A stretch of 64,000 nucleotides of DNA from Deltaproteobacteria bacterium (GCA_016875095.1 VGSG01000004.1:1-64000), one strand, 5' to 3'. Positions 26,248 through 35,525 are shown, counted from the first letter of the stretch. The notes: a model not told the origin generated them from the sequence alone. Program-made: numbers and translations.

Positions 26248-26277
26248 AGAGAGGGTTCCTGCGGAGAGGATGTGGAT

Positions 26278-27546
26278 ATGGCGCCTATCTTTGGCGATCC
26301 TCCGTCGGATGGAACATGGATCACCCCGATCGACCGCGGGGGGATCACGGTCCCCGATGTTCCCATTGTGGGATTCATCGAAGGGGACGGCGTAGGACCG
26401 GACATCTGGAGAGCCGCGAAACCGGTCTTTGACGCGGCGGTTGAGACAGCCTCGCGCGGGAGGCGACGCATAGCCTGGTGGGAAATCGCAGCGGGTGAAA
26501 AGGCGTTTGCAGCGGGGGGTAATTACCTGCCGGAGGAGACCTTCGAAGATATTAAAAAGGCCCGGGTCGTGATCAAGGGCCCATTGACCACGCCTGTGGG
26601 CGGCGGATTTCGCAGCCTCAACGTCACATTAAGGCAAAAGCTCGACCTGTACTGCTGCATTCGACCGGTAAAGCACGTTCCCGGCGCGCCCGCGCCCGTA
26701 ACTCGACCTCAAGATGTGGATATGGTCATTTTCAGGGAGAATACGGAAGACGTGTACGCTGGCGTCGAATGGAAATCAGGCTCCCCGGAAGCCGCAATGC
26801 TCATTGATTTCCTGCGAGAACGCATGGGTGTGTCCATTGATTCCCTCTCCGGGGTAGGCGTGAAACCTATTAGCCCGGCTGCCACCAAGCGGCTCGTGAG
26901 GAGGGCTATTCAATTCGCGCTCGAACAGGGTCGTCGCCGCGTTACGCTTATTCATAAAGGGAATATCATGAAGTTCACTGAGGGGGCCTTTCGGGACTGG
27001 GGATACGAAGTTGCCCGCGATGAATTCGCAGAACATGTGATCTTCGAGGGAGACCTCGCCGCGGATTCGTCAGGAGAAATTCCTCCGGGAAAAATCCTTA
27101 TGAACGACCGAATTGCCGACGCGATGTTTCAGCAGGCGCTGCTCCGACCGCGAGAATACGAGGTGCTGGCCATGCCGAATTTGAACGGAGACTATTTGTC
27201 AGATGCGCTGGCCGCGCAAGTGGGTGGGTTGGGAATGGCTCCTGGAGCAAACATCGGTGATTCCTGCGCGATCTTCGAAGCAACTCATGGAAGCGCCCCT
27301 CGTTACGCGGGCTTGGACAAGGTAAATCCCGGGTCGCTTATCCTTTCCGGCGCCTTGATGTTGGAACATATGGGATGGAAACATGAAGCCCAACTCATCA
27401 CGGCCGCGCTGTCACGCGCTATTCAAGCCAAGACCGTCACCTATGACCTCGCGCGCCTTCTCCCCGGAGCGCGTGAGGTTTCCTGCTCCGCGTTCGGACG
27501 GGCAATCGTCGAACAGATGAAGGCCCTCCAGACCGACGCTCGTTAA
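26278..27546 (+). CDS. icd: isocitrate dehydrogenase (NADP-type)
   Basis: This TCA-cycle enzyme oxidises isocitrate to 2-oxoglutarate. [20 protein letters not shown] carries the substrate-binding Ser/Asn/Arg residues, [17 protein letters not shown] the catalytic Tyr, and [17 protein letters not shown] the catalytic Lys. [20 protein letters not shown] and [14 protein letters not shown] form the coenzyme site, where RYAG resembles the KYAG of NADP-dependent enzymes. 422 aa, full length. I choose the ATG at 26278 (GAGAGGA seven bases before); a GTG two codons earlier is possible. It directly follows the PrmA-like gene. Confidence 0.93.
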   Translation: MAPIFGDPPSDGTWITPIDRGGITVPDVPIVGFIEGDGVGPDIWRAAKPVFDAAVETASRGRRRIAWWEIAAGEKAFAAGGNYLPEETFEDIKKARVVIKGPLTTPVGGGFRSLNVTLRQKLDLYCCIRPVKHVPGAPAPVTRPQDVDMVIFRENTEDVYAGVEWKSGSPEAAMLIDFLRERMGVSIDSLSGVGVKPISPAATKRLVRRAIQFALEQGRRRVTLIHKGNIMKFTEGAFRDWGYEVARDEFAEHVIFEGDLAADSSGEIPPGKILMNDRIADAMFQQALLRPREYEVLAMPNLNGDYLSDALAAQVGGLGMAPGANIGDSCAIFEATHGSAPRYAGLDKVNPGSLILSGALMLEHMGWKHEAQLITAALSRAIQAKTVTYDLARLLPGAREVSCSAFGRAIVEQMKALQTDAR

Positions 27547-27703
27547 GACGGGCCACCGGAGAAGGATCAACCTTGTATTATAATTCAAGAATGCCGGCAG
27601 GCTGACGAAAACTACTTGACTCACTCATGCCGGTCTGAATATGCTCCCTCCTTACCGCCACCGGTTTTTTGTTTTGGCTTGGATTGCACGGAGGGTTGAA
27701 GGA

Positions 27704-27762
27704 TACCCCGTCCCCGGATCTCTTTTATTCCGGTGAGCGGTTTGGTCCCGGGACGGGGCATA
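27704..27762. repeat. inverted repeat in the icd-trp intergenic region
   Basis: ATACCCCGTCCC and its near-perfect complement GGGACGGGGCAT flank about 35 bases. It could be a weak terminator-like structure downstream of icd, but there is no T run beside it. The 1.16 kb gap 27547-28709 holds this, the 189 bp repeat copy B, the hairpins below and the trp promoter. Confidence 0.4.
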
Positions 27763-27957
27763 CCTTATCATTACTTGCCCCTCGCCTTGCTTGAATCACG
27801 GAACTCTCCGCCGCTCCTACCCTCATTTTCGGTAGTGTTTCCTCGACAAGAGCTTCAGACGTGACACACTCCGAAACAGCGCTGAAGCCGTCTTCGCACG
27901 AATCACAACAAGCGGTTGTGGGAACTGGCTTTATGCCCACCCGACGTTCCGGGAGTG

Positions 27958-28146
27958 ATGATACCAACTCCCATAGCCAAGAAGCTACAACGAACCATGA
28001 AAGCGCTCGGCTTCGGCCGCCGCTCCGGGGCTTCGCCTCGGAGGTCGGCGGCAAGAGCGCGTGGTTGCGCAATAATTTGGAGGGGAGACTCATCTCCCCT
28101 CCAAACCTTTCCATACGTAAACCCGGCCAGGAGCGCCTCATGCCGA
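27958..28146 (-). repeat. 189 bp intergenic repeat, copy B (inverted)
   Basis: The reverse complement matches 24047-24235 end to end (TCGGCATGA ... GGAGTTGGTATCAT), including the hairpin TTGGAGGGGAGA/TCTCCCCTCCAA and CCGAGGCGAAGCCCCGGAGC. In this copy the terminal box is TATCAT rather than TATAAT. Frames through it are not gene-like. Confidence 0.75.
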
Positions 28147-28226
28147 CAGCTTTCATAGCAAGTGAGCATTCAGCTACGCTGGGCGAAAGAAGAGCGCCGC
28201 TGGGTTTTATCGCTTCGAAAATCCCC

Positions 28227-28255
28227 CTTCTCCCCCTTTAGAAAAGGGGGAGAAG
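28227..28255. repeat. hairpin CTTCTCCCCCTTT / AAAGGGGGAGAAG
   Basis: Perfect 13 bp arms with a three-base loop, of the pyrimidine/purine intergenic type. A related CCCCTTTT-CT-AAAAGGGG hairpin is at 41795-41812, near the other attenuator. Confidence 0.6.
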
Positions 28256-28380
28256 ACCCGTAGGCGTTAATTTAATGAAGTCTGGGTTCATGATCTCATC
28301 CATTTATCACCCTCCCTCTTCCCCCATAGGCGTTCAAATAAGGAATAGGTCTCTGTGATAACAATGCCTTATCACCCTCC

Positions 28381-28567
28381 CCCTTCCCCCTCCCATCGAG
28401 GGAGGGGGTTCTGGAAACCCTCTCCCCTGGCGGGAGAGGGAAGAGTGAGGAGGAATGACCAGTGCCAGGGGCCAATCCTATCTTAACGCCTATGCCCCCT
28501 TCCCCCTCCATCAAGGGAGGGGGGGTCTGAAAACCCTCTCCCCTGGCGGGAGAGGGCAGGGTGAGGG
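28381..28567. repeat. pair of direct repeats carrying CCCTCTCCC-CTGGC-GGGAGAGGG hairpins
   Basis: 28381-28450 and 28495-28567 share CCTTCCCCCTCC, GAGGGAGGGGG-like purine runs, and the hairpin with 9 bp arms and CTGGC loop. The spacer between copies is about 45 bases. Both lie 100-330 bases upstream of the trp promoter. Only two units, with no CRISPR-like regularity. Confidence 0.6.
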
Positions 28568-28672
28568 AGTAACTTCGGCCCACAAACTCAGCCTACAGTT
28601 GGCGCCTATCGAGGCAAGGGGGGATTTTCCCTCGAATAACTCAAGGCATACCCCGGTTTTTCGATTTTCCTG

Positions 28673-28700
28673 TTGACTCAGGATCGCGTGCGTCTATAAT
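28673..28700 (+). promoter_or_regulatory. promoter of the trp-aro supra-operon
   Basis: TTGACT (28673-28678), 16-base spacer, perfect TATAAT (28695-28700). The expected start site near 28706-28709 is at, or a few bases before, the leader-peptide ATG at 28710, so the leader peptide may be translated from a near-leaderless mRNA. Confidence 0.75.
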
Positions 28701-28709
28701 AATGTGCTC

Positions 28710-28868
28710 ATGAGCGCAAGCCTTACTGATCGTACGTCCCATTTCTTGGCCGAGCAAGCGGACACCCGCTCTTCGTTCTCGCCTAAGGACTGCGGTTCAT
28801 TCCGGAATTTCGACTACTATTATGGCTGGTGGTGGCCCTATCGATCCGCGGTGGGAGGTAGCGTGTAG
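28710..28868 (+). CDS. trpL: aromatic leader peptide controlling the trp-aro operon
   Basis: This 52-codon frame is too short for usual gene finding. Near its end it reads FRNFDYYYGWWWPYRSAVGG: three consecutive Tyr codons (28815-28823) and three consecutive Trp codons (28827-28835), with Phe at codons 31 and 34 and another Tyr at 44. It stops at 28866-28868, just before a terminator. This is the layout of a ribosome-mediated attenuator leader: stalling at the Tyr or Trp codons leaves 28845-28855 free to pair with 28902-28912. There is no Shine-Dalgarno sequence before the ATG and none at a possible internal TTG (codon 13). Unlike the enterobacterial trp leader, it contains both Tyr and Trp runs, fitting an operon that makes chorismate as well as Trp. 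Confidence 0.88.
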   Translation: MSASLTDRTSHFLAEQADTRSSFSPKDCGSFRNFDYYYGWWWPYRSAVGGSV

Positions 28869-28940
28869 AGTCTGAGCCTCAGATCAACCTGAATCGACAA
28901 GCCCACCGTGGATAACATCCCGGTGGGTTTTTTGTTTTTT
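28845..28940 (+). promoter_or_regulatory. trp-aro attenuator with antiterminator and terminator
   Basis: Terminator: CCCACCG (28902-28908) pairs with CGGTGGG (28921-28927), extended by GGAT/ATCC (28910-28913 with 28917-28920), then TTTTTTGTTTTTT. Antiterminator: TCCGCGGTGGG (28845-28855), directly after the Trp codons, pairs with CCCACCGTGGA (28902-28912) in 11 consecutive pairs, one of them G-U. The two use the same strand, so they exclude each other. A ribosome at the leader stop codon (28866) would cover 28849-28855 and favour the terminator. Confidence 0.85.
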
Positions 28941-28958
28941 GTCGCCCGGAGGTGGCGC

Positions 28959-30347
28959 ATGGCCGCGTTAAGAGTTGTGAGCAGAGAACGACTAGCCGAC
29001 ATGGAAACACCGGTTTCGGCATATCTGAAGTTATGTCGCGAGCGGCCCGATTCGTTCCTGTTGGAAAGTGTGGAAACCAAGGACATTACAGGACGTTACT
29101 CCATCGTCGCGTGCGACCCCATATCCGGCCTGCAACTGGAGCAGGACAAGCTCCTTTGGTGGGACCAGGACCAAAGCAAGGAACTGCCGGCTTCGGAATT
29201 CTTCGATCTTATCCGTTCACACGCGAAGAACTTCGTGTGCGAGCCGTTCTCTCAAATGCCCGCGGTGGGTTCGCTCATGGGATTTGTGGGGTACGACGCA
29301 GTCCGGCTCATCGAGCGGCTTCCCGCCGCGCGACCGCTCTCACTGCCTGTTGCTCGCTTGGTTTTTCCTTCCCGGTTCGTGGTCTTCGATCATCGCCGCA
29401 AGGTCCTGATTCTCCTTGCGATCGACGCGGACGAGTCCGCGTGCGCACACAAAGTCGATGATATGGAACAGGCCCTGAAGCAGCCGCTGCTGCTGTCCGC
29501 TCGACCCGGCAAGATCGCTGTGGAAGCCCCGCCGCGTGAGCGATTCTACGAAGCGGTCAAAACAGGCCAGGAATACATAAAAGCCGGAGACATTTTCCAG
29601 GTGGTGCTCTCAGACGATTTCGGGGGCGAAACCGACTTGGATCCATTTGAGGTGTATCGCCGCCTGCGAGTCAGAAGCCCTTCGCCGTACATGTTCTTCC
29701 TCGATTTCGGCGAATACAAGCTCATCGGCTCCTCGCCCGAGACGCTGGTCAAGGTGGACCGCGGGATTGTGACGGTGCGGCCGATCGCGGGGACACGGGG
29801 CCGCTCAGACGATCCCCGCAGGGACAAGGAGCTGGAGAAGGAGATGATGACCTCTGAAAAGGAACTTGCCGAACATATCATGCTCGTGGACCTGGGCCGC
29901 AACGACGTGGGCCGGGTCAGCCAATACGGGACCGTGACCGTGGATCCGTATATGTCTGTGGAGCGGTACAGCCACGTAATGCACGTGGTGTCCCAGGTGC
30001 AAGGCGTGCTTCGGGAGGATGCAGACGCGGTGGACGCTTTCATCGCGGGTTTTCCCGCGGGCACAGTTTCGGGCGCTCCCAAAGTGCGAGCCATGGAGAT
30101 CATCGACGAGTTGGAGCAGGTCGGCCGCGGTCCGTACGCGGGCGCGGTCGGTTATTTCGGCCCGAACGGCCGAATGGACACGTGCATTGCGATTCGCACG
30201 GTGCTGTTCCAGGGCGATCGTTTCACTGTGCGGGTCGGAGCGGGGATTGTGGCCGATTCCGTTCCTGAGATGGAATACAAGGAAATCCAAAACAAGGCTG
30301 CGCAGAGCCTTTTCGCGCTCCAGGCCGCGGCCGAGGGGGAATTATGA
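28959..30347 (+). CDS. trpE: anthranilate synthase component I
   Basis: Converts chorismate to anthranilate with ammonia from TrpG. The N-terminal region keeps LLES (residues near 36), the Trp-binding motif of feedback-sensitive TrpE, and later SPSPYMFFLDFG, the second part of that site. The C-terminal chorismate-binding domain has GSSPETLVKV, RPIAGTRGR, EHIMLVDLGRNDVGRV, SGAPKVRAMEIIDELE and GGAVGYFGPNGRMDTCI-like sequence (here AGAVGYFGPNG). The ATG at 28959 has GGAGG seven bases upstream, just after the attenuator T run; a frame extension into the terminator is not coding. 462 aa. Controlled by attenuation and probably by Trp. Overlaps trpD by ATGA. Confidence 0.97.
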   Translation: MAALRVVSRERLADMETPVSAYLKLCRERPDSFLLESVETKDITGRYSIVACDPISGLQLEQDKLLWWDQDQSKELPASEFFDLIRSHAKNFVCEPFSQMPAVGSLMGFVGYDAVRLIERLPAARPLSLPVARLVFPSRFVVFDHRRKVLILLAIDADESACAHKVDDMEQALKQPLLLSARPGKIAVEAPPRERFYEAVKTGQEYIKAGDIFQVVLSDDFGGETDLDPFEVYRRLRVRSPSPYMFFLDFGEYKLIGSSPETLVKVDRGIVTVRPIAGTRGRSDDPRRDKELEKEMMTSEKELAEHIMLVDLGRNDVGRVSQYGTVTVDPYMSVERYSHVMHVVSQVQGVLREDADAVDAFIAGFPAGTVSGAPKVRAMEIIDELEQVGRGPYAGAVGYFGPNGRMDTCIAIRTVLFQGDRFTVRVGAGIVADSVPEMEYKEIQNKAAQSLFALQAAAEGEL

Positions 30348-31453
30348 TCCAGGAAGCTCTGGCGAAGGCTGTGGGAGGCGCTGACCTCTCAGAGGCGGAA
30401 ATGATGCAGGTGATGGACGAGGTCACCGAGGGCAAAGCCACCCAAGCGCAGATCGGGGCGCTGTTGATAGCCCTACGCATGAAGGGCGAAAGCGTGGATG
30501 AGATCACCGGCGCCGCCAGAGTCATGCGCGCGAAGAGCGTCAAAATCCCGGTAGGGAATTCCAATCTCTCTGTGGATCGAGATGAGATTAACTGGGACCG
30601 AGAAACCATTGCGGACACCTGCGGCACAGGCGGGGACGGCACGCGAACTTTCAACGTATCGACAGCGACAGCCTTTGTGGTGGCCGGCGCCGGCGTGAGG
30701 GTCGCCAAGCATGGGAATCGCTCGGTCTCCAGTCTCTGCGGCAGCGCGGACGTGGTGGAAGCGCTTGGAGTGCCGCTGGACCTGACACCGGAGCAGGTGG
30801 GTGAATGCATTGATCGGGTGGGGATCGGGTTCTTGTATGCCCCGTTCTTGCACGGCGCGATGCGCCACGTGGCCGGACCTCGCAGAGAAATAGGTCTTCG
30901 CACGATCTTCAATCTCCTTGGCCCGTTGACCAATCCCGCGGGCGCTTCTGTCCAGGTGATCGGGGTATACCGAGAAGACCTGACCGAGACCGTGGCTCAT
31001 GTGCTGCTAAAACTGGGCTCCCGCAGCTCGTTCGTGGTGTTTGGGGACGGGAGTTACGACGAAATCAGCATTACAGGCCCCTCAAAAATCACGCGGCTCC
31101 ACAAGGGCGAAATCTCCACGCACACGTTGATTCCTGAAGATGTGGGCCTGCAAAGAGCCCGCGCTGAGGAAATCCGCGGCGGGGACGCGGCCGAGAACGC
31201 CGCCATTATCCTCAGGATCCTCAACGGCCATAACGGCGCCCGGAAGGACATGGTCCTCCTCAATGCCGCGGCTGCGCTGGTCGCGGCGGGCCGCGCAGAG
31301 TCGATGCAGGACGGCATAGGTCTGGCTTCGGAGGCGATTGATTCGGGAAAAGCGCTTGAGAAGCTCAATGGGTTAATTTCTGTGGCCACTGACTGCGCGT
31401 CCCGCATCAAGAAGGCCGGCGGAGCAGGCATCTTAGAAAGCAAGTCATCATGA
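30344..31453 (+). CDS. trpD: anthranilate phosphoribosyltransferase
   Basis: Transfers phosphoribose from PRPP to anthranilate. The signature DTCGTGGDG appears as ADTCGTGGDGTRTFNVSTAT, followed by VAKHGNRSVSSLCGSADVVE, FLYAPFLHGAMRHVAGPRRE and RTIFNLLGPLTNPAG. 369 aa, slightly longer than the usual 335-345 because of an insertion around residues 65-85 (VKIPVGNSNLSVDRDEINWD). This is a stand-alone TrpD, not fused to TrpG. ATGA overlaps at both ends indicate translational coupling. Confidence 0.97.
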   Translation: MIQEALAKAVGGADLSEAEMMQVMDEVTEGKATQAQIGALLIALRMKGESVDEITGAARVMRAKSVKIPVGNSNLSVDRDEINWDRETIADTCGTGGDGTRTFNVSTATAFVVAGAGVRVAKHGNRSVSSLCGSADVVEALGVPLDLTPEQVGECIDRVGIGFLYAPFLHGAMRHVAGPRREIGLRTIFNLLGPLTNPAGASVQVIGVYREDLTETVAHVLLKLGSRSSFVVFGDGSYDEISITGPSKITRLHKGEISTHTLIPEDVGLQRARAEEIRGGDAAENAAIILRILNGHNGARKDMVLLNAAAALVAAGRAESMQDGIGLASEAIDSGKALEKLNGLISVATDCASRIKKAGGAGILESKSS

Positions 31454-32235
31454 GCATTTTAGCGCACATCCTGGACAGCAAGATGGAAGAAATCCGTCAC
31501 CTGAGAGCTAAAACCGACCTTGTCGCGCTTCATGAGCAGGCCATGAGCATACCTGCATGCATCGATTTGGCCGCTGCTCTGAGAGACTGCCCTCATACGC
31601 CGGTAATCGCGGAGATCAAGCGATCTTCACCGTCGAGCGGAAAGCTCGCGGAGGTCGAAGATGCAGGGCGGCTCGCAGAGACCTATGAGCGGGCCGGCGC
31701 GTCGGCTGTATCGGTGCTCACCGATAGTCTGTTTTTTGGAGGGAGCCTGGAAGACTTGCGGCGGACGCGAGAGGCGGTAAGCCTGCCCATCCTGCGCAAG
31801 GATTTCATCCTGGACCCCATTCAGATTTGTGAGGCGCGTGTTGCCGGAGCTGATGCGGTTCTGCTCATTGCTGCTGCATTGTCGCCAAAGCAATTGAACA
31901 GCCTTTTCGAGACCGCCATGAGCCTAGGTTTGACGCCGGTCGTGGAGGCGCACAACGAAACTGAACTCGCCCGCGCGCTGGAACTCAATCCGCGGATCAT
32001 CGGCATAAACAACCGAAACCTGAGCACGCTCCAGGTCGATCCGGCGACCTTCGTGAGGCTTCGTCCTCTTATCCCACAGGGCGTCTTGGTTCTGGCGGAG
32101 AGCGGAATTTCAGGGCCTGAAGATATCGCCATGCTCCGCAAAGCCGGAGCGGACGCGTTCCTCATCGGCACAACGCTGATGCGGTCGCAAGACCCCGGCG
32201 CAACGCTCCGTCGGCTCTGTTGTTTGGAGGAATGA
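31450..32235 (+). CDS. trpC: indole-3-glycerol phosphate synthase
   Basis: Closes the indole ring from carboxyphenylamino-deoxyribulose phosphate. The barrel motifs are PVIAEIKRSSPSSGKLAE (catalytic Lys, phosphate loop), AVSVLTDSLFFGGSLEDLRR, LPILRKDFILDPIQICEARV, GINNRNLSTLQVD and VLAESGISGPEDIAML. 261 aa, single function, typical length. The start ATG overlaps the trpD stop (ATGA). Confidence 0.97.
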   Translation: MSILAHILDSKMEEIRHLRAKTDLVALHEQAMSIPACIDLAAALRDCPHTPVIAEIKRSSPSSGKLAEVEDAGRLAETYERAGASAVSVLTDSLFFGGSLEDLRRTREAVSLPILRKDFILDPIQICEARVAGADAVLLIAAALSPKQLNSLFETAMSLGLTPVVEAHNETELARALELNPRIIGINNRNLSTLQVDPATFVRLRPLIPQGVLVLAESGISGPEDIAMLRKAGADAFLIGTTLMRSQDPGATLRRLCCLEE

Positions 32236-32237
32236 CC

Positions 32238-32855
32238 GTGGTCAGGGTGAAGATATGCGGCATTACACGCCTTGAAGACGCTCTCGCGGCCGTGAACTTT
32301 GGCGTCGATGCTCTGGGCTTTGTGTTCGCGACAAGCCCGCGACAGGTGGCTCCGGAGACGGTTCAGGCAATAGTCTCTCAATTGCCGCCGTTCGTTACTA
32401 CCGTCGGAGTGTTTGTGAACGAGAAGGTGAGTCGCATAGAGGAGCTGAGATCGTTCTGCCGATTCGATCTGGTGCAACTCCACGGCGATGAGACCGAGGA
32501 AATGGCGGCTCAACTCGGGCCGCGGGTGATTAAGGCCGTCAGAGTGCGTTCCGATGCGCCAGCCGACGTTCAACGCTACGGCAAAGCGACCCTGCTCCTG
32601 GACGCCTATTCGCCAGGGGCCGCCGGCGGCGCGGGCAAAACCTTTGATTGGGGTGTTGCCGTCGCCGTGGCGAAAAAGCGCCCGATCGTGTTGGCAGGCG
32701 GATTGACACCGGAAAACGTGGCTCAGGCTATCGAAACGGTCAGGCCCTATGGCGTAGACGTCTCCAGCGGCGTTGAGATCGGGCCTGGGAGAAAAGGTCA
32801 TGCAAAAATCGAACACTTTATCCGCGCCGCAAAGACCGTGGCACGGAGTTCCTGA
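32238..32855 (+). CDS. trpF: phosphoribosylanthranilate isomerase
   Basis: Amadori rearrangement step of the Trp branch. [20 protein letters not shown] (catalytic Cys), [45 protein letters not shown] and [20 protein letters not shown] are all family motifs. Start choice: GGAGG at 32226-32230 is seven bases before GTG 32238 but only one base before ATG 32232, so GTG is preferred; the ATG would overlap the trpC stop as ATGA and remains possible. About 205 aa. Its 3' end overlaps trpB by 56 bases. Confidence 0.95.
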   Translation: MVRVKICGITRLEDALAAVNFGVDALGFVFATSPRQVAPETVQAIVSQLPPFVTTVGVFVNEKVSRIEELRSFCRFDLVQLHGDETEEMAAQLGPRVIKAVRVRSDAPADVQRYGKATLLLDAYSPGAAGGAGKTFDWGVAVAVAKKRPIVLAGGLTPENVAQAIETVRPYGVDVSSGVEIGPGRKGHAKIEHFIRAAKTVARSS

Positions 32856-34029
32856 CGAACGCGGGCGCTTTGGGAATTTCGGAGGCCGTTTTGTATCCGA
32901 GACCTTGATGCCTGCGCTCCTCGAACTGACCGCAGCATTTGAAGAAGTCCAGCGCGATCCTACTTTCCACAACGAACTGGAAGAGCTGCTGCGGCATTAC
33001 GTTGGCCGGGAGACGCCTCTGTACGAAGCTCGTCGTCTCAGCGAAAAACTGGGCGGGCCGAGGATATTCCTCAAGCGGGAAGATTTGGCCCACACCGGCG
33101 CCCACAAGATCAACAACACCCTCGGCCAGGGGCTGCTTGCCAAACGCATGGGCAAAAGACGGATCATCGCGGAAACCGGCGCGGGCCAGCACGGCGTGGC
33201 TTCAGCCACTGTCGCGGCCCTGCTGGGTATGGAATGCGTTGTGTACATGGGCGCGCTGGACATTGAGCGGCAAGCCCTGAACGTGGCGCGCATGAAATTC
33301 CTCGGGGCCCGGGTCGAACCGGTGGATTCCGGGAGCTGCTCGCTCAAGGATGCGGTGAATGAGGCGATCCGGGCATGGGTAACCCATGTGAAAGATACCC
33401 ATTACATCCTTGGGTCTGTGGTGGGGCCGCATCCGTATCCGATGATGGTCCGGGAGTTCCAGTCGATTATAGGCCGAGAGACCCGCAGGCAGATCATCGA
33501 ACGGGAAGGCCGTCTGCCCGACGCGCTTGTGGCATGTGTGGGCGCAGGTAGCAATGCGATAGGTTTCTTCCATCCGTTCTTGGACGATCCCGTGGAACTG
33601 ATTGGTGTGGAAGCCGCGGGCGACGGCCTGGAGACCGGACGGCATGCGGCAACGTTGAGCGCGGGCACGATAGGCGTTTTGCACGGCGCACGCAGTTACC
33701 TGTTGCACGATGAGCACGGGCAAATCCTGGAGGCTCATTCCATTGCCGCGGGGTTGGATTATCCGGGTGTTGGGCCTGAACACGGGTATTTAAGGGATGT
33801 CGGTAGGGTAAGATACGAAACTGCCACCGACGAAGACGCGCTGGGAGCTTTTCAGACCCTCGCGAAAACTGAGGGCATCCTCCCTGCTTTGGAAAGCGCA
33901 CATGCATTGGCGCACCTGACGAAGCTGGCGCCCAGGATGAAGAAAGATGCGGTGGTCATTGTCTGCCTCTCAGGAAGAGGCGACAAGGACGTTGCGCAAC
34001 TCTCCGCGAGAATGGAGCGCCGACCATGA
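32800..34029 (+). CDS. trpB: tryptophan synthase beta chain
   Basis: PLP-dependent condensation of indole and serine. [40 protein letters not shown] (PLP Lys in HKINN), [71 protein letters not shown] and [10 protein letters not shown] are diagnostic of the TrpB1 type. ATG 32800 lies inside the trpF 3' end, with GGGAGAAAAGG upstream. 409 aa. Forms the alpha2beta2 complex with the next gene product. Confidence 0.97.
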   Translation: MQKSNTLSAPQRPWHGVPDERGRFGNFGGRFVSETLMPALLELTAAFEEVQRDPTFHNELEELLRHYVGRETPLYEARRLSEKLGGPRIFLKREDLAHTGAHKINNTLGQGLLAKRMGKRRIIAETGAGQHGVASATVAALLGMECVVYMGALDIERQALNVARMKFLGARVEPVDSGSCSLKDAVNEAIRAWVTHVKDTHYILGSVVGPHPYPMMVREFQSIIGRETRRQIIEREGRLPDALVACVGAGSNAIGFFHPFLDDPVELIGVEAAGDGLETGRHAATLSAGTIGVLHGARSYLLHDEHGQILEAHSIAAGLDYPGVGPEHGYLRDVGRVRYETATDEDALGAFQTLAKTEGILPALESAHALAHLTKLAPRMKKDAVVIVCLSGRGDKDVAQLSARMERRP

Positions 34030-34853
34030 TGAAATCGATCATTAAACAAGCTTTGAGAAAGGCCCATTCAGAGGGTCGATGCGCTTTTATTCCGTTCCTG
34101 ACAGGGGGCTTTCCCGATGAAGCCACGTGCGGCGACATCCTGTTTGCTCTGGCGGACAGCGGCGCTGATGTGATTGAAGTGGGACTCCCCTTTTCCGACC
34201 CTATGGCTGACGGGCCGACAATCCAGTATTCGAGCTGCAAAGCGCTGGAAAACGGGACCACGCCCGAGAGCGTATTTCGAATCATGGAGAAGGCGAAGGC
34301 CAAGACGAGCTGTCCGTTCGTCATCATGACCTATTACAATCCGGTGTTCCGCATGGGGCTGGAGGAGTTCGCAAAACGCGCAAGAGATTCGGGCGCGGAC
34401 GGCGTGATCGTTCCGGACCTTCCTCCGGAGGAAGCGGATGAGTGGCTCGACGCAGCCCACAGGGCAGGCTTGGATACCATTTTTCTGGTGGCGCCCACTA
34501 CACCTTCAGAGCGCATGGCATGGATAGCGTCTCTATCAAAGGGCTTTCTCTACTATGTTTCCATGATTGGAGTAACCGGCGCCGCTTTCAATCTTTCCGA
34601 CGAGCTTGTCACCGGCATTGCGGCCGCGAAGTCTCTGTCGAAGACGCCGGTTGCGGTGGGTTTTGGAATCTCGAAACCTGCTGAAGCTCATGCGCTCGGT
34701 CAGGTGGCGGACGGGGTCATCGTGGGAAGCGCGTTTATTCGAGAGATCCAGTCTCAGACGAGCCCATCGGCGCAGGCGCACGCTGCCGCGGCGCTCGCGC
34801 AGTCGTTTAGGGCAGCGCTCGGTCGAAGCAATAGTTCGGAGGTGAGGAAGTGA
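34026..34853 (+). CDS. trpA: tryptophan synthase alpha chain
   Basis: Cleaves indole-glycerol phosphate to indole and passes it to Trp[36 protein letters not shown] (catalytic Glu and Asp), [40 protein letters not shown]-type [15 protein letters not shown] and [16 protein letters not shown]. 275 aa, normal. The ATG overlaps the trpB stop (ATGA). Confidence 0.97.
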   Translation: MMKSIIKQALRKAHSEGRCAFIPFLTGGFPDEATCGDILFALADSGADVIEVGLPFSDPMADGPTIQYSSCKALENGTTPESVFRIMEKAKAKTSCPFVIMTYYNPVFRMGLEEFAKRARDSGADGVIVPDLPPEEADEWLDAAHRAGLDTIFLVAPTTPSERMAWIASLSKGFLYYVSMIGVTGAAFNLSDELVTGIAAAKSLSKTPVAVGFGISKPAEAHALGQVADGVIVGSAFIREIQSQTSPSAQAHAAAALAQSFRAALGRSNSSEVRK

Positions 34854-34886
34854 CTACAGCAACGCTTTCTAGCATGGAGGAAAGCC

Positions 34887-35525
34887 ATGATCTTGCTACT
34901 CGATAACTACGATTCTTTTACCTACAACATTGCGCATGCTCTGGGCGCCTTGGGCAAAGTGGTCACCACAATAAGATCCGACACTGTCAGCGTCGCGGAG
35001 GTAGAAAGTATGGCCCCGGAGGCGATCGTCATCTCGCCGGGCCCGGGCCGACCCGACGAAGCCGGAATCAGCTCCAAGGTCATCGAGCGCTTTGCGGGTT
35101 TGGTCCCGATCCTGGGGGTCTGTCTTGGGCACCAGTGCATCGCGGAAGTCTTTGGAGCGAAAGTGAACCGGGCCGAACAGCCCGTTCACGGCAAGATCTC
35201 CGACATTTTCCACGATGGTCGCACCATCTACGCCGGACTGCGCAATCCGCTGAGAGCCACCCGTTACCACTCGCTCATCACTGCGGAAGAAACGGTGCGC
35301 CGGCCGTTGGAGATCTCGGCGTACACAGTGCGCGGGGAAGTGATGGGTCTGCGCTGCCCGGACATGATGATAGAAGGCGTGCAATTTCACCCTGAATCGA
35401 TCGGCACGCCCCAAGGCGGAGTGATCTTTCGAAACTTCGTGGAGCAGTATCTGAGCGCGTGTGAAGCCGCACAGCATGAGGCGAGTCCAGCGCCAATGAG
35501 CAACCAGGAAGGCGCCACATGGTAA
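34887..35525 (+). CDS. trpG: anthranilate synthase component II (glutamine amidotransferase)
   Basis: Class I amidotransferase giving ammonia to Trp[33 protein letters not shown] (oxyanion strand), [11 protein letters not shown] with nucleophile Cys79 and [14 protein letters not shown] with His168/Glu170 complete the triad. GGAGG lies six bases before the ATG. 212 aa. It is placed after trpA, not next to trpE as in most operons, and runs straight into aroF1 with a 7-base overlap. A role as pabA (folate) subunit is possible, but its position inside the Trp run favours TrpG. Confidence 0.93.
   Translation: MILLLDNYDSFTYNIAHALGALGKVVTTIRSDTVSVAEVESMAPEAIVISPGPGRPDEAGISSKVIERFAGLVPILGVCLGHQCIAEVFGAKVNRAEQPVHGKISDIFHDGRTIYAGLRNPLRATRYHSLITAEETVRRPLEISAYTVRGEVMGLRCPDMMIEGVQFHPESIGTPQGGVIFRNFVEQYLSACEAAQHEASPAPMSNQEGATW

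Noticed and set aside
27725-28156. 143-codon minus-strand frame and neighbours
   Set aside because: Runs through the 189 bp repeat and inverted repeats; matching short frames in the other repeat copies arise because the DNA is repeated, not because a protein is conserved.
28381-28567. CRISPR-like array
   Set aside because: Only two imperfect units of ~70 bases with internal hairpins and one spacer; not CRISPR.
28908-28958. N-terminal extension of TrpE
   Set aside because: Covers the attenuator hairpin and T run; GGAGG seven bases before ATG 28959 fits TrpE.
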